Origin: Nocardiopsis kunsanensis DSM 44524
GTDB taxonomy: Bacteria > Actinomycetota > Actinomycetes > Streptosporangiales > Streptosporangiaceae
Reading direction: 5' to 3'
Assembly: GCF_000340965.1 (NCBI RefSeq)
Contig: NZ_ANAY01000026.1
Span: forward strand, 23,479 to 87,478
Length of the DNA: 64,000 bases
Numbering within the stretch: position 1 is the stretch's first letter; each line of letters begins with the position of its first letter. The position numbers were made by a program, and so were the translations under genes. The notes under the pieces were generated by a model. It was not told the DNA's origin and made no database searches. It saw nothing but the letters and a program-made list of their open reading frames with translations. This document shows, piece by piece, positions 1 to 7,413 of this stretch.

Positions 1-954
1 CACACGCACCCCCTCCAACACCGACAGACGCTCACGCAACACCTCCCCCAACCAGCCCACACGCTCAGCCACCGCCCCCATCCCCAACGCACAGGCATAA
101 TCGGCCGCCACCGCCAACCCCAACTGCCCCGCCACACTGCGCTCGAAGGACTCGAACCGGCGCGCATCCCCACGCACCCGGTAAGCATCCGGGCCCACCC
201 ACTCGGCCGAGGACACATCCACCACCGCAGGCTCACCCACCCCCGCACCCTCCCGCGCATACAACAACCCCGTCCCCCGCGGACCCCGCAAGAACTTACG
301 CCCCGTCGCCGTCAAAAAATCACACCCCACCCGCTCCACATCCACCTGCACCTGACCCACCGACTGGCACGCATCCACCAAGAACAACACCCCATGCGCC
401 CGACAAGCCCGCCCCACCCGCTCCACCGGGTTCACCAACCCGTTGTGCGTGGGCATGTGGTTGAGCGCCACCAACACCACCCCGCCCTCGTCCAGGGCCT
501 GCTCCAACGCCCCCACATCCACCACACCCTCGCCGTCATCAGCCACCACCTCCACCCGCGCCCCCACAGCCCCGGCCGCCTTGACCAACCCCATGCCGTT
601 ACTGGAGTACTCACTGACCGTGGTCAGAATCCGATCACCCGCCTTCAGCGGCACCGACCCCAACGCCAGCTCCCACGCCCGCGTAGCGCTCTCGACAAAC
701 GCCACCTCCTGCGGACGCGCCCCCAACAACCGCGCCACCGACGAATAGAACCCCTCCATCCGGGCAGCAGCCGACTCCGCGGCCTCATAGCCACCCACCC
801 GCGCCTCCAACCGCAGATGAGCCACCATCTCCTCCACCACCGGGTCGGGCATCAACGCCGCCCCCGCACTGTTCAGATGCACCCGCTCGCCCACACCCGC
901 GGTCTGCGCACGCACACCCGCAACATCAAAACCCACACCACACCCCGCATCCAC
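1..954 (-). CDS. Class V aminotransferase / cysteine desulfurase-like PLP enzyme (3' end outside window)
   Basis: A reading frame on the minus strand runs off the left edge, so the C-terminus is missing; 318 codons are visible. The fold is that of PLP-dependent class V aminotransferases (cysteine desulfurase / selenocysteine lyase group). The N-terminus has VHLNSAGAALMPDPV, followed by VALNHMPTHNGLVNPV, a LVDACQSVGQV segment (Asp that contacts the PLP ring) and the Schiff-base Lys region TGRKFLRGPRGTG. The start is uncertain. GTG at 954 follows a GGAG-like stretch; a later GTG is possible. The substrate cannot be told from sequence. A second family member lies at 45527-46570. Codons are strongly G-ending, as in other minus-strand genes of this block. 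Confidence 0.8.
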   Translation of the reverse strand, partial: MDAGCGVGFDVAGVRAQTAGVGERVHLNSAGAALMPDPVVEEMVAHLRLEARVGGYEAAESAAARMEGFYSSVARLLGARPQEVAFVESATRAWELALGSVPLKAGDRILTTVSEYSSNGMGLVKAAGAVGARVEVVADDGEGVVDVGALEQALDEGGVVLVALNHMPTHNGLVNPVERVGRACRAHGVLFLVDACQSVGQVQVDVERVGCDFLTATGRKFLRGPRGTGLLYAREGAGVGEPAVVDVSSAEWVGPDAYRVRGDARRFESFERSVAGQLGLAVAADYACALGMGAVAERVGWLGEVLRERLSVLEGVRV

Positions 955-1014
955 ACGGCCGACACAGCTCCAGCCCTCCACCTACCCCCGACCACCCCCG
1001 ACCAAAGAAACACC

Positions 1015-1058
1015 AAAAAAAGAGAGGGACCGCCCCCACGGCGACCCCCCTCTTCCTC
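1015..1058 (-). terminator. Rho-independent terminator after the DUF2332 gene
   Basis: Read on the minus strand, an AGAGGG...CCCTCT stem with inner CGCC/GGCG pairing is followed directly by a run of seven T. It sits just 3' of the DUF2332 stop and before the downstream aminotransferase gene, so the two are probably separate transcripts. Confidence 0.7.
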
Positions 1059-1075
1059 ACGGACCGGCCCCCTTC

Positions 1076-2065
1076 TCAGGCCCAGACCACCTCCTGGCCG
1101 TGCTCACCGGCATAGGCCACCACACGCTCATCCAACGCCACCGTGAACATCCCCTCCCGCGGCGGCCGGCCACCCTGCAACCACGGAAACACCTTCCACC
1201 CCTCGTTACTGACCCAGTGCCCCGGAAGCGACCGCACCACCTGCACGAACGCATCCCGCTGCGCCGACGGCAAATAAGCAGCCACCGCACTGTGGAAAAC
1301 CACCAACGTCGCCTCCCGCGGAACCCGCGACGCCAACTCCGGCAACGCCTGCACCAGATCCCCGGCCACCACCTGCGCCGGCTCGGCCGCCGCCACCGCA
1401 GCCGCACCCCGCAACCGCTCCCGCCGCGCCTCCTCCTCAGGCCCCGGCCAGATCAACGACTCCAACCACCGCACATCCTGCTCCCGGCCCGGATCCAACG
1501 GGTTCAGGTCCACCCCGCCCCGCCACACCACCTGCGGCACCCGCTCCGGCACCGGAACCGGCCCCGAAACCGCACACTCCAACCCCACCGCGCTCCGGTC
1601 AGGACCCACCCAACCCCCACCACCGAACCGGTACCGGTAGCGATCCGGATACAAGCACAACCCCGCCGAAGACCCCACCTCCAGCAACGCCAACGGCCCC
1701 GGCAACTGCGCCAACACCGGCAACAACACCGCACAACGGCGAGCCTCGTTGGTCTGGGTCAACCGCTCCAGCACCACAGCGCGCACCCGCTCCCACTGCG
1801 CCAGAACAAACGCCCGAAACCCCGGCCAGCTCTCCACCGGACCACCCAGGTACCGCACCGCACCCAACAACAGGTTCGGCTGACGCTTGTTACCCGCCGG
1901 CAACTGCGCAAGCAGCCCCACCACCTGCCCGTCCTCGGCCACCCCCCGAGCGATCCGGGCATAAGCATGGGCACCCACCGCATCGAAATGCTCGGCGAAC
2001 CCACCCCAACGGGCCGCAATCTCCTCCTCGGCACCACCCACAGCAGCCACGTGATCCACCGACAC
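1076..2065 (-). CDS. DUF2332 family protein
   Basis: Encodes 329 aa matching the actinobacterial DUF2332 family, whose function is unknown. The N-terminus shows the pattern around EEIAARWGGFAEHFDAVGAH and GNKRQPNLLLGAVRYLGG. The centre has the family motif LLEVGSSAGLCLYPDRYRY, which resembles a methyltransferase glycine loop. The C-terminus has TLVVFHSAVAAYLP. GTG at 2065 was chosen because GGAAAG lies six bases upstream; the frame stays open further upstream, but that part is low-complexity and not family-like. Fold similarity to SAM methyltransferases is only an impression. Confidence 0.8.
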   Translation of the reverse strand: MSVDHVAAVGGAEEEIAARWGGFAEHFDAVGAHAYARIARGVAEDGQVVGLLAQLPAGNKRQPNLLLGAVRYLGGPVESWPGFRAFVLAQWERVRAVVLERLTQTNEARRCAVLLPVLAQLPGPLALLEVGSSAGLCLYPDRYRYRFGGGGWVGPDRSAVGLECAVSGPVPVPERVPQVVWRGGVDLNPLDPGREQDVRWLESLIWPGPEEEARRERLRGAAAVAAAEPAQVVAGDLVQALPELASRVPREATLVVFHSAVAAYLPSAQRDAFVQVVRSLPGHWVSNEGWKVFPWLQGGRPPREGMFTVALDERVVAYAGEHGQEVVWA

Positions 2066-2276
2066 ACCACACTTTCCGAACAGGGGGTAAAACAGCACCC
2101 CCCACCTACCCCGCCCCCGCGCCCGCCGACCCCACCACCCACGAGACCTGGACCACACCAACCGACCAGCCCCGACGTGAGCCGCACCACCCCACCAACA
2201 CGAACACACCACAAGAACTCTCACCCGAAAACAGTGATCCAAGCAGCCAAGAACACCACCACCAGAACGGAACACC

Positions 2277-2702
2277 GTGAGGCTGACCCACCGACACACC
2301 CTCCACACCCCACCCCCCGACCCACCCCTGGTGGAACTGGTCGACCTCACCCTGCCCCCACACCTGCACCACCTGAACCTGACACTGCACCCCGGAGAAC
2401 ACCTGGCCCTGGTCGGCCTGACCGACCCCACCACCCTCACCCGCCTCCTGACCAGCCACCTCCGCACCCACCACACCCACATCCACCCCCTGGACCCCAC
2501 CACCCTCCACATCACCACCACCCACCACCACGCCCACCTCCACACCATGACCCACCCCACCCACACCCACCACGCCGACCGCATCCTCTACCTCGAACAC
2601 GGCCACCTCACCGAAACCGGCACCCACCGCCAACTCCTCCTACACGGAGGACGCTACGCCCGCGCCTACGCCCTCACCGGCCCCCACCGCACAGCCACCT
2701 AA
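2277..2702 (+). CDS. Vestigial ABC-transporter ATPase-like protein
   Basis: Encodes 141 aa, far shorter than an ABC nucleotide-binding domain (about 220 aa). The start of the domain is recognisable ([10 protein letters not shown], then [13 protein letters not shown]) and so is the end ([18 protein letters not shown], then [12 protein letters not shown]). The Walker A loop that should follow ALVG is replaced by [11 protein letters not shown] with no GKS/T. The Q-loop, LSGGQ signature and Walker B/D-loop are absent, replaced by His/Thr-rich sequence. It cannot bind ATP in the usual way. GTG at 2277 has a weak ribosome site. soxR follows 10 nt later, so the two may be cotranscribed. This is either a relic or a repurposed domain. 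Confidence 0.5.
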   Translation: MRLTHRHTLHTPPPDPPLVELVDLTLPPHLHHLNLTLHPGEHLALVGLTDPTTLTRLLTSHLRTHHTHIHPLDPTTLHITTTHHHAHLHTMTHPTHTHHADRILYLEHGHLTETGTHRQLLLHGGRYARAYALTGPHRTAT

Positions 2703-2712
2703 AATCAACCCC

Positions 2713-3195
2713 GTGGCACCCATCACCAAAGAACTCACCGTCGGCCAAGTCGCCGAACGCTCCGGAGTAGCCGTCTCGGCCCTGCACTTCTACGAACGCA
2801 AAGGCCTCATCCACAGCCGCCGCACCAGCGGCAACCAACGCCGCTACCGCCGCGACACCCTGCGCCGGGTCTCCTTCATCCGCATATCCCAACGCGTAGG
2901 CCTGCCCCTGGCCCGCATCCGCCAAGCCCTGGACCAACTCCCCGACAACCGCACCCCCACCCGCACCGACTGGGCCGACCTGTCCCAGCAATGGCACGAC
3001 GAACTCAACGCCCGCATCGACCAACTCACCCGCCTACGCGACGACCTCAGCGACTGCATCGGCTGCGGCTGCCTGTCCCTGAGCGCCTGCACCCTGTCCA
3101 ACCCCCAGGACCAGCTCTCCCAGGCCGGCACCGGCCCCCGCCGCCTCCTGGTCGAACACTTCCGCAACGAACAGGACCACACCGACCACACCTGA
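2713..3195 (+). CDS. soxR: Redox-sensitive MerR-family activator SoxR
   Basis: Encodes 160 aa, a normal SoxR length. The MerR winged-helix domain covers about residues 8-75 ([23 protein letters not shown]). A dimerisation helix follows, then the [2Fe-2S] ligand set in [12 protein letters not shown]: cysteines at about 115, 118, 120 and 126 in the SoxR spacing CX2CXCX5C. In actinomycetes SoxR senses redox-cycling metabolites and activates oxidoreductase or exporter genes. No such target lies immediately next to it; the gene just upstream is the vestigial ABC protein. GTG is the start codon. Confidence 0.93.
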   Translation: MAPITKELTVGQVAERSGVAVSALHFYERKGLIHSRRTSGNQRRYRRDTLRRVSFIRISQRVGLPLARIRQALDQLPDNRTPTRTDWADLSQQWHDELNARIDQLTRLRDDLSDCIGCGCLSLSACTLSNPQDQLSQAGTGPRRLLVEHFRNEQDHTDHT

Positions 3196-3276
3196 ACCCG
3201 CCCGCACACGAACAAGGCCCGCCCCCGCCGGCAACGGCAGGAACGGGCCCGACGGGACAAACGCAGAAACAACCCC

Positions 3277-3750
3277 TCAACCCACAGCGGCCTCGTCCCG
3301 ACCACGCCGCGCCAACTCATCGGCACGCTCGTTGCCCTCATCACCGCTGTGGCCGCGCACCCACCGCCACTGCACCTCGTGGCGCTCACGCGCCTGGTCC
3401 AGACGCTGCCACAGATCCACGTTCTTGACCGGCTTCTTGGCCGAGGTCTGCCACCCGCGTTTCTTCCACCCGGCCACCCAACTGGTGATGCCGTTGCGCA
3501 CATAGGAGGAGTCGGTGTGCAGCACCACCGGCATGGGCCGGTGCAACACCTCCAACGCCTGGATGGCCGCCATCAACTCCATCCGGTTGTTGGTGGTCTC
3601 CTTCTCCCCACCGAACAACTCCCTCTCGTGCCCGCCGTAACGCAACCACACACCCCACCCGCCCGGGCCGGGGTTACCGCTGCATGCCCCGTCGGTGTAG
3701 ATGACCACCTGCTGTGTCGGCTCCTCGCCGCCCGTGTCCGCGTTGTGCAT
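3277..3750 (-). CDS. rnhA: Type 1 ribonuclease HI
   Basis: Encodes 157 aa. It cleaves the RNA strand of RNA-DNA hybrids with two metal ions. The acidic residues are all visible: Asp20 in [16 protein letters not shown], Glu58 in NNRMELMAA, Asp80 in HTDSSYV and Asp144 in [12 protein letters not shown], with the conserved His134 before it. The basic handle region ([21 protein letters not shown]) is also present, which argues for RNase HI rather than a bare core. ATG at 3750 was preferred over upstream in-frame starts because the added residues are not family-like. The gene converges on soxR. Confidence 0.93.
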   Translation of the reverse strand: MHNADTGGEEPTQQVVIYTDGACSGNPGPGGWGVWLRYGGHERELFGGEKETTNNRMELMAAIQALEVLHRPMPVVLHTDSSYVRNGITSWVAGWKKRGWQTSAKKPVKNVDLWQRLDQARERHEVQWRWVRGHSGDEGNERADELARRGRDEAAVG

Positions 3751-3907
3751 GCGGGGCAATCTACCGCCCCCACACATCACGAAAAGATCACACAACCCCA
3801 GAACCGGGCCAACTCACGCGCCAATCACCACCACTGGACCCCCCACACACCCCCAAGCGGACCGAACACACCAACAAAGGCACCCCCGCGCCCCCTCTGG
3901 CCCCACA

Positions 3908-3945
3908 CAAAAAAAGGGGCCCGACCCCCAGGTCGACACCCCCGA
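3908..3945 (-). terminator. Rho-independent terminator of def
   Basis: On the minus strand a GGGG-TCGACC / GGTCG-CCCC hairpin is followed by seven T, 20 nt after the def stop codon. Confidence 0.65.
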
Positions 3946-3966
3946 ACAGCCCTGCGAAAGCCCTGC

Positions 3967-4647
3967 TCAGGCCCCCTCGGAACCCTCCAGCTCCCCCACC
4001 AGCTCCTCGGTACGCTCCACACGCCGCTCCAGCACCTGCTCGCGCATCTCCTCCATACGCTTGAGCACCCGCTTGCGCTCACGCTTGGACAACCGGTCCA
4101 CATACACCTTGCCCACCGTGTGGTCACTCTCATGCTGCAGACACCGCGCGAAGAACCCGCTACCGGAGACCACCACCGGCTGCCCGTCCCGATCCACACC
4201 CCGCACCGTGGCGCGCTCGGCCCGCCCCAGGTCCGCATGCGGCCCCGGAACCGACAAACACCCCTCGGACTCCACCTCCACAGCAACATCCAGATCACGC
4301 TCGTCCAACACCGGATTGACCACGTGACCCACGTGCCGCACACCCTCATCATCAGGGCAGTCATAGACGAACAGGCGCAGGTCCACCCCCACCTGATTGG
4401 CCGCCAACCCCACACCCTCGGCCGCATACATCGTCCGGAACATGTCATCGACCAGCCCGGCCAGCTCCGCCGACCCCAGCAACTCCGGCCCCACATCCGC
4501 ACAACGGCGGTGCAGGACCTCCTCGCCCACCTGCGTGATCGCCAGAACCCGGCCCCGCCGCGCCTCCGGGGCGAACTCACCGAACTCCGACACCTCACGG
4601 CCCTGCACCACAGCGGCCACCTGCGAGGCCGTGGACTGCTCCGACAT
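3967..4647 (-). CDS. def: Peptide deformylase
   Basis: Encodes 226 aa. It removes the N-formyl group from nascent proteins with a metal ion. All three family motifs are intact: GVGLAANQVG (residues 79-88), EGCLSVPG (metal ligand Cys130) and QHESDH (His172, Glu173, His176). The N-terminal extension of about 35 residues and the Arg/Glu-rich C-terminal helix (from about residue 186) fit the longer actinobacterial forms. ATG at 4647 is preceded by GAGAG; an ATG nine codons upstream is less well placed. Confidence 0.94.
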   Translation of the reverse strand: MSEQSTASQVAAVVQGREVSEFGEFAPEARRGRVLAITQVGEEVLHRRCADVGPELLGSAELAGLVDDMFRTMYAAEGVGLAANQVGVDLRLFVYDCPDDEGVRHVGHVVNPVLDERDLDVAVEVESEGCLSVPGPHADLGRAERATVRGVDRDGQPVVVSGSGFFARCLQHESDHTVGKVYVDRLSKRERKRVLKRMEEMREQVLERRVERTEELVGELEGSEGA

Positions 4648-4722
4648 GGTCCCACTCTCAAACGTGCTCAACACCGGTCAACACCGAAAAAGTAGCACGA
4701 ACCGGCAGGTCAACCCCCACCG

Positions 4723-5211
4723 TCACCGGAACCACGAATTGCCCTGGATCAGACACCGCGCCAAGTAATCACGCAACGACACCACCACCAACCGGCGCCG
4801 ATCCGACTCATGATCCCACACCACGATCCCCGGACCGTAGTCGGTGTGCACATACGCGAACTGCGGCCCCATGTCCGAATCCCCGAAGAAGATCATCTCG
4901 TCGAAGGGCGCATACAACTCCTGGTAATCCGGCTCCCGCCGCATCCCCAAGTTGTCCTCCACCAAACGCCGCGCACTCCACACCACCGCATCCCCGTACT
5001 CATTGGCCACCCCATCGACCTCGCGCAACAACGACGCCAACTCCACAGGCAGAGGCAGCTGCAACCGCTTCTCCACCTCGGCCAGGGTCACCTCATCGAC
5101 CGGATCGGCCAACACGGCCTCCGGATACATCTCCCAGATCAGTTCACGCCACACACCCCGATCATCACAGCTCGAACCAAGACACGGGAAATCGACCACG
5201 GCGAGTCGCAC
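4723..5211 (-). CDS. SMI1/KNR4 (SUKH) family protein
   Basis: Encodes about 162 aa. It matches the SUKH superfamily: WRELIWEMYPEA, a Glu-rich segment, LPLPVELASLLREVDGV, the FFGDSDMGPQFAYV strand pair and a C-terminal VWDHESDRRRLVVVSLRDYL. Many SUKH proteins act as immunity proteins against contact-dependent or polymorphic toxins, but single-copy housekeeping versions are common in actinobacteria and no toxin gene is next to this one. The start is uncertain: GTG 5211 has a GGGGG stretch upstream, while GTG 5154 begins right before the conserved WRELI. Confidence 0.75.
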   Translation of the reverse strand: MRLAVVDFPCLGSSCDDRGVWRELIWEMYPEAVLADPVDEVTLAEVEKRLQLPLPVELASLLREVDGVANEYGDAVVWSARRLVEDNLGMRREPDYQELYAPFDEMIFFGDSDMGPQFAYVHTDYGPGIVVWDHESDRRRLVVVSLRDYLARCLIQGNSWFR

Positions 5212-5473
5212 CAGAAACCCCCAAGAAAACACCACCCCGCCCCGACCTCACCAAGGACCACAGCCACCCACCAGACCCCCCGACCAACTCAACCGGCCAA
5301 AGCACCCACACCCACCACAAATCCCTCCACCACCGCCGGCACCACCCGAGCCCCACACACAAAAAAAGGACCCACCCAAGGCCCCACACCACACCAACAC
5401 CCCGCCCCCACCGACCAGAGCACCACCACACCCCACAATGGAAAAGACCCATCACCCCACCCGAACAGGAACC

Positions 5474-6736
5474 ATGACCACCACACCCCACACCACCCGC
5501 CACCCCCCACACACCACCCTCGCCTACCTCATCCTCCTGCTCACCCAACACATCGCCGCCTTCCTCCTCCTGCCCCTCATCATCGCCTCCGCCCTCCTCA
5601 CCCTCCTCTGGATCGGCCTGCCCTTCATCATCCTCACCGGCACCCTCCTACGCACCCTCGCCACCAGCCAACGCCGCACCCTCACCCACCTCACCCACCA
5701 ACCCCTCACACCCACCTACCACCCCCTCCCCCCGACCGGCATCAACCGCCGAGCCAGCACCCTGCTCACCGACCCCGCCACCTGGAAAGACCTCCTCTGG
5801 CTCACCTCCGCCCCCCTCAACCTCCTCATCCTCGCCCTCCCACCCACCCTCGCCACCCACGCCCTCTACCAAGCCACCACCGCCCTCACCCCCAACCCCC
5901 ACCACATCTACGACCTCACCACCCCCCACACACTCCCCACCCGACTCCTCCTCCTCACCCTCGCCACCACCCTCCTCTACCTCACCTACCGCCTCACCCC
6001 ACCCACCCTCACCCTCTACACACGCCTCAACCACCTCCTCCTCATCCCCACCGCCAAAACCCGACTCACCGCACGCGTCCAACACCTGGCCACCAGCCGC
6101 GCCAACACCATCGACACCCAAGCCGCCGAAATCCGCCGCATCGAACGCGACCTCCACGACGGCGCCCAAGCCCGCCTCGTCGCCCTCGGCATGAACCTGG
6201 GCATGGCCGAACAAATCATCACCCACGACCCCCACACCGCCCGCACCATGCTCACCGAAGCACGCGAAACCACCCGCCAAGCCCTCACCGAACTCCGCGA
6301 CCTCGTCCGCGGCATCCACCCACCCGTCCTCGTCGAACGCGGACTCCACGGAGCCGTCCACGCCCTCGCCCTGACCCACCAACTCCCCATCACCGTCACC
6401 ATCGACCTCGACGGCCGCCCCACCGACCCCGTCGAATCCGCCGCCTACTTCGCCATCGCCGAACTCCTCACCAACACCGCCAAACACGCCGACGCCACCC
6501 ACGCCTGGGTCCACATCAACCACGGCCGCAACCGCCTGGTCATCACCGTCACCGACAACGGCCACGGCGGAGCCACCACCCCCGCCAACGGCCTCACCGG
6601 CATCGCCCGACGCATCGACGCCTTCGATGGCACGATGAACATCACCAGCCCACCCGGCGGACCCACCATCATCACCCTGGAGATCCCGTGCGCGTTGTCA
6701 TCGCAGAAGACCTGGCCCTCCTCAAAGACGGCCTGA
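5474..6736 (+). CDS. Membrane sensor histidine kinase (HisKA_3 / NarL-type)
   Basis: Encodes 420 aa. The N-terminal half is membrane-embedded, with hydrophobic segments at about 15-60, 112-135 and 155-178, and has no obvious extracellular sensor domain. It is followed by a HisKA_3 dimerisation domain with the phosphoacceptor His228 in RDLHDGAQARL. The ATPase domain has an N-box in ELLTNTAKHADA and glycine-box DNGHGG. ATG at 5474 follows AGGA. The 3' end overlaps the response-regulator start by 49 nt, so the two are translationally linked and form a pair. Third codon positions are almost all C. The stimulus is unknown. Confidence 0.9.
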   Translation: MTTTPHTTRHPPHTTLAYLILLLTQHIAAFLLLPLIIASALLTLLWIGLPFIILTGTLLRTLATSQRRTLTHLTHQPLTPTYHPLPPTGINRRASTLLTDPATWKDLLWLTSAPLNLLILALPPTLATHALYQATTALTPNPHHIYDLTTPHTLPTRLLLLTLATTLLYLTYRLTPPTLTLYTRLNHLLLIPTAKTRLTARVQHLATSRANTIDTQAAEIRRIERDLHDGAQARLVALGMNLGMAEQIITHDPHTARTMLTEARETTRQALTELRDLVRGIHPPVLVERGLHGAVHALALTHQLPITVTIDLDGRPTDPVESAAYFAIAELLTNTAKHADATHAWVHINHGRNRLVITVTDNGHGGATTPANGLTGIARRIDAFDGTMNITSPPGGPTIITLEIPCALSSQKTWPSSKTA

Positions 6737-7350
6737 TCCGCCTCCTCCAAGCCCACGACTGCACCGTCGTAGCAGCCGTCGACAACGGCCCCGACCTCCA
6801 CACAGCCCTCCTGCACCACCACCCCGACGTCGCCGTCGTCGACGTACGCCTCCCCCCCACCTTCACCGACGAAGGACTCCAAGCCGCCATAGCCGCCCGC
6901 ACCCAGATCCCCGGCCTGCCCATCCTCGTGCTCTCCCAACACGTCGAACCGCTCTACGCCCGCGAACTCCTCTCCGACGACGCAGGCGCCGTCGGCTACC
7001 TCCTCAAGGACCGCCTCTTCGACATCGGCCAATTCATCGAATCCGTCCGCCGCGTCGCCGCCGGCGGCACCGCCATGGACCCCGCCGTCATCTCCCAACT
7101 CCTCGCCCCCCAGGACCAGAGCGACCCCCTGGCCCAACTCACCCCCCGCGAACGCGAAGTCCTCGCCGAAATGGCCGAGGGCCGCTCCAACACCGCCATC
7201 GCCCAACGCCTCTACATCACCGACAAAGCCGTCAGCAAACACATCAACAACATCTTCACCAAACTCGACCTTGCCCCCTCCACCGACGACAGCCGACGCG
7301 TCCTGGCCGTCCTCGCCTACCTCAACGGAACCGACAACACCCCCACCTGA
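6688..7350 (+). CDS. NarL/LuxR-type response regulator
   Basis: Encodes 220 aa. The receiver domain spans about residues 1-120 with the acidic pocket near VVIAEDLALL, phosphoacceptor Asp52 in VAVVDVRLP and the conserved Lys in GYLLKD. A LuxR-type DNA-binding domain follows (LTPREREVLAEMAEG ... AVSKHINNIFTKL). The start is a GTG inside the kinase gene with GGAG five bases upstream. It is the cognate partner of the overlapping kinase. No divergent operon nearby marks an obvious regulon. Confidence 0.92.
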   Translation: MRVVIAEDLALLKDGLIRLLQAHDCTVVAAVDNGPDLHTALLHHHPDVAVVDVRLPPTFTDEGLQAAIAARTQIPGLPILVLSQHVEPLYARELLSDDAGAVGYLLKDRLFDIGQFIESVRRVAAGGTAMDPAVISQLLAPQDQSDPLAQLTPREREVLAEMAEGRSNTAIAQRLYITDKAVSKHINNIFTKLDLAPSTDDSRRVLAVLAYLNGTDNTPT

Positions 7351-7361
7351 AACCCACAAAA

Positions 7362-7398
7362 AAGATGCCGCCGCCCCACCGGACGACGACACCCCGAA
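7362..7398 (-). terminator. Probable terminator of the acyl-CoA synthetase-like gene
   Basis: On the minus strand GTCGTCC and GGGCGGC can pair (with G-U pairs), followed after four bases by six T. It lies in the 63-nt gap between convergent genes. Confidence 0.5.
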
Positions 7399-7413
7399 AA
7401 CCCGCCAACAGCC

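Noticed and set aside
394..1146. Long plus-strand open frame rich in His/Pro/Arg
   Set aside because: It mirrors the class V aminotransferase and DUF2332 genes on the minus strand; low-complexity composition, no family pattern.
1100..2770. 556-codon plus-strand frame
   Set aside because: Antisense of DUF2332 and part of the vestigial ABC gene in another frame; Pro/His/Thr-rich without domains.
5365..5375. Run of A after ACAC at 5350-5372 as a terminator
   Set aside because: No minus-strand gene ends there and no stable stem precedes the T run.
4810..7350. 846-codon plus-strand frame ending in the response regulator
   Set aside because: Only the last 220 residues are protein-like; upstream it runs out of frame through the histidine kinase and a non-coding region.
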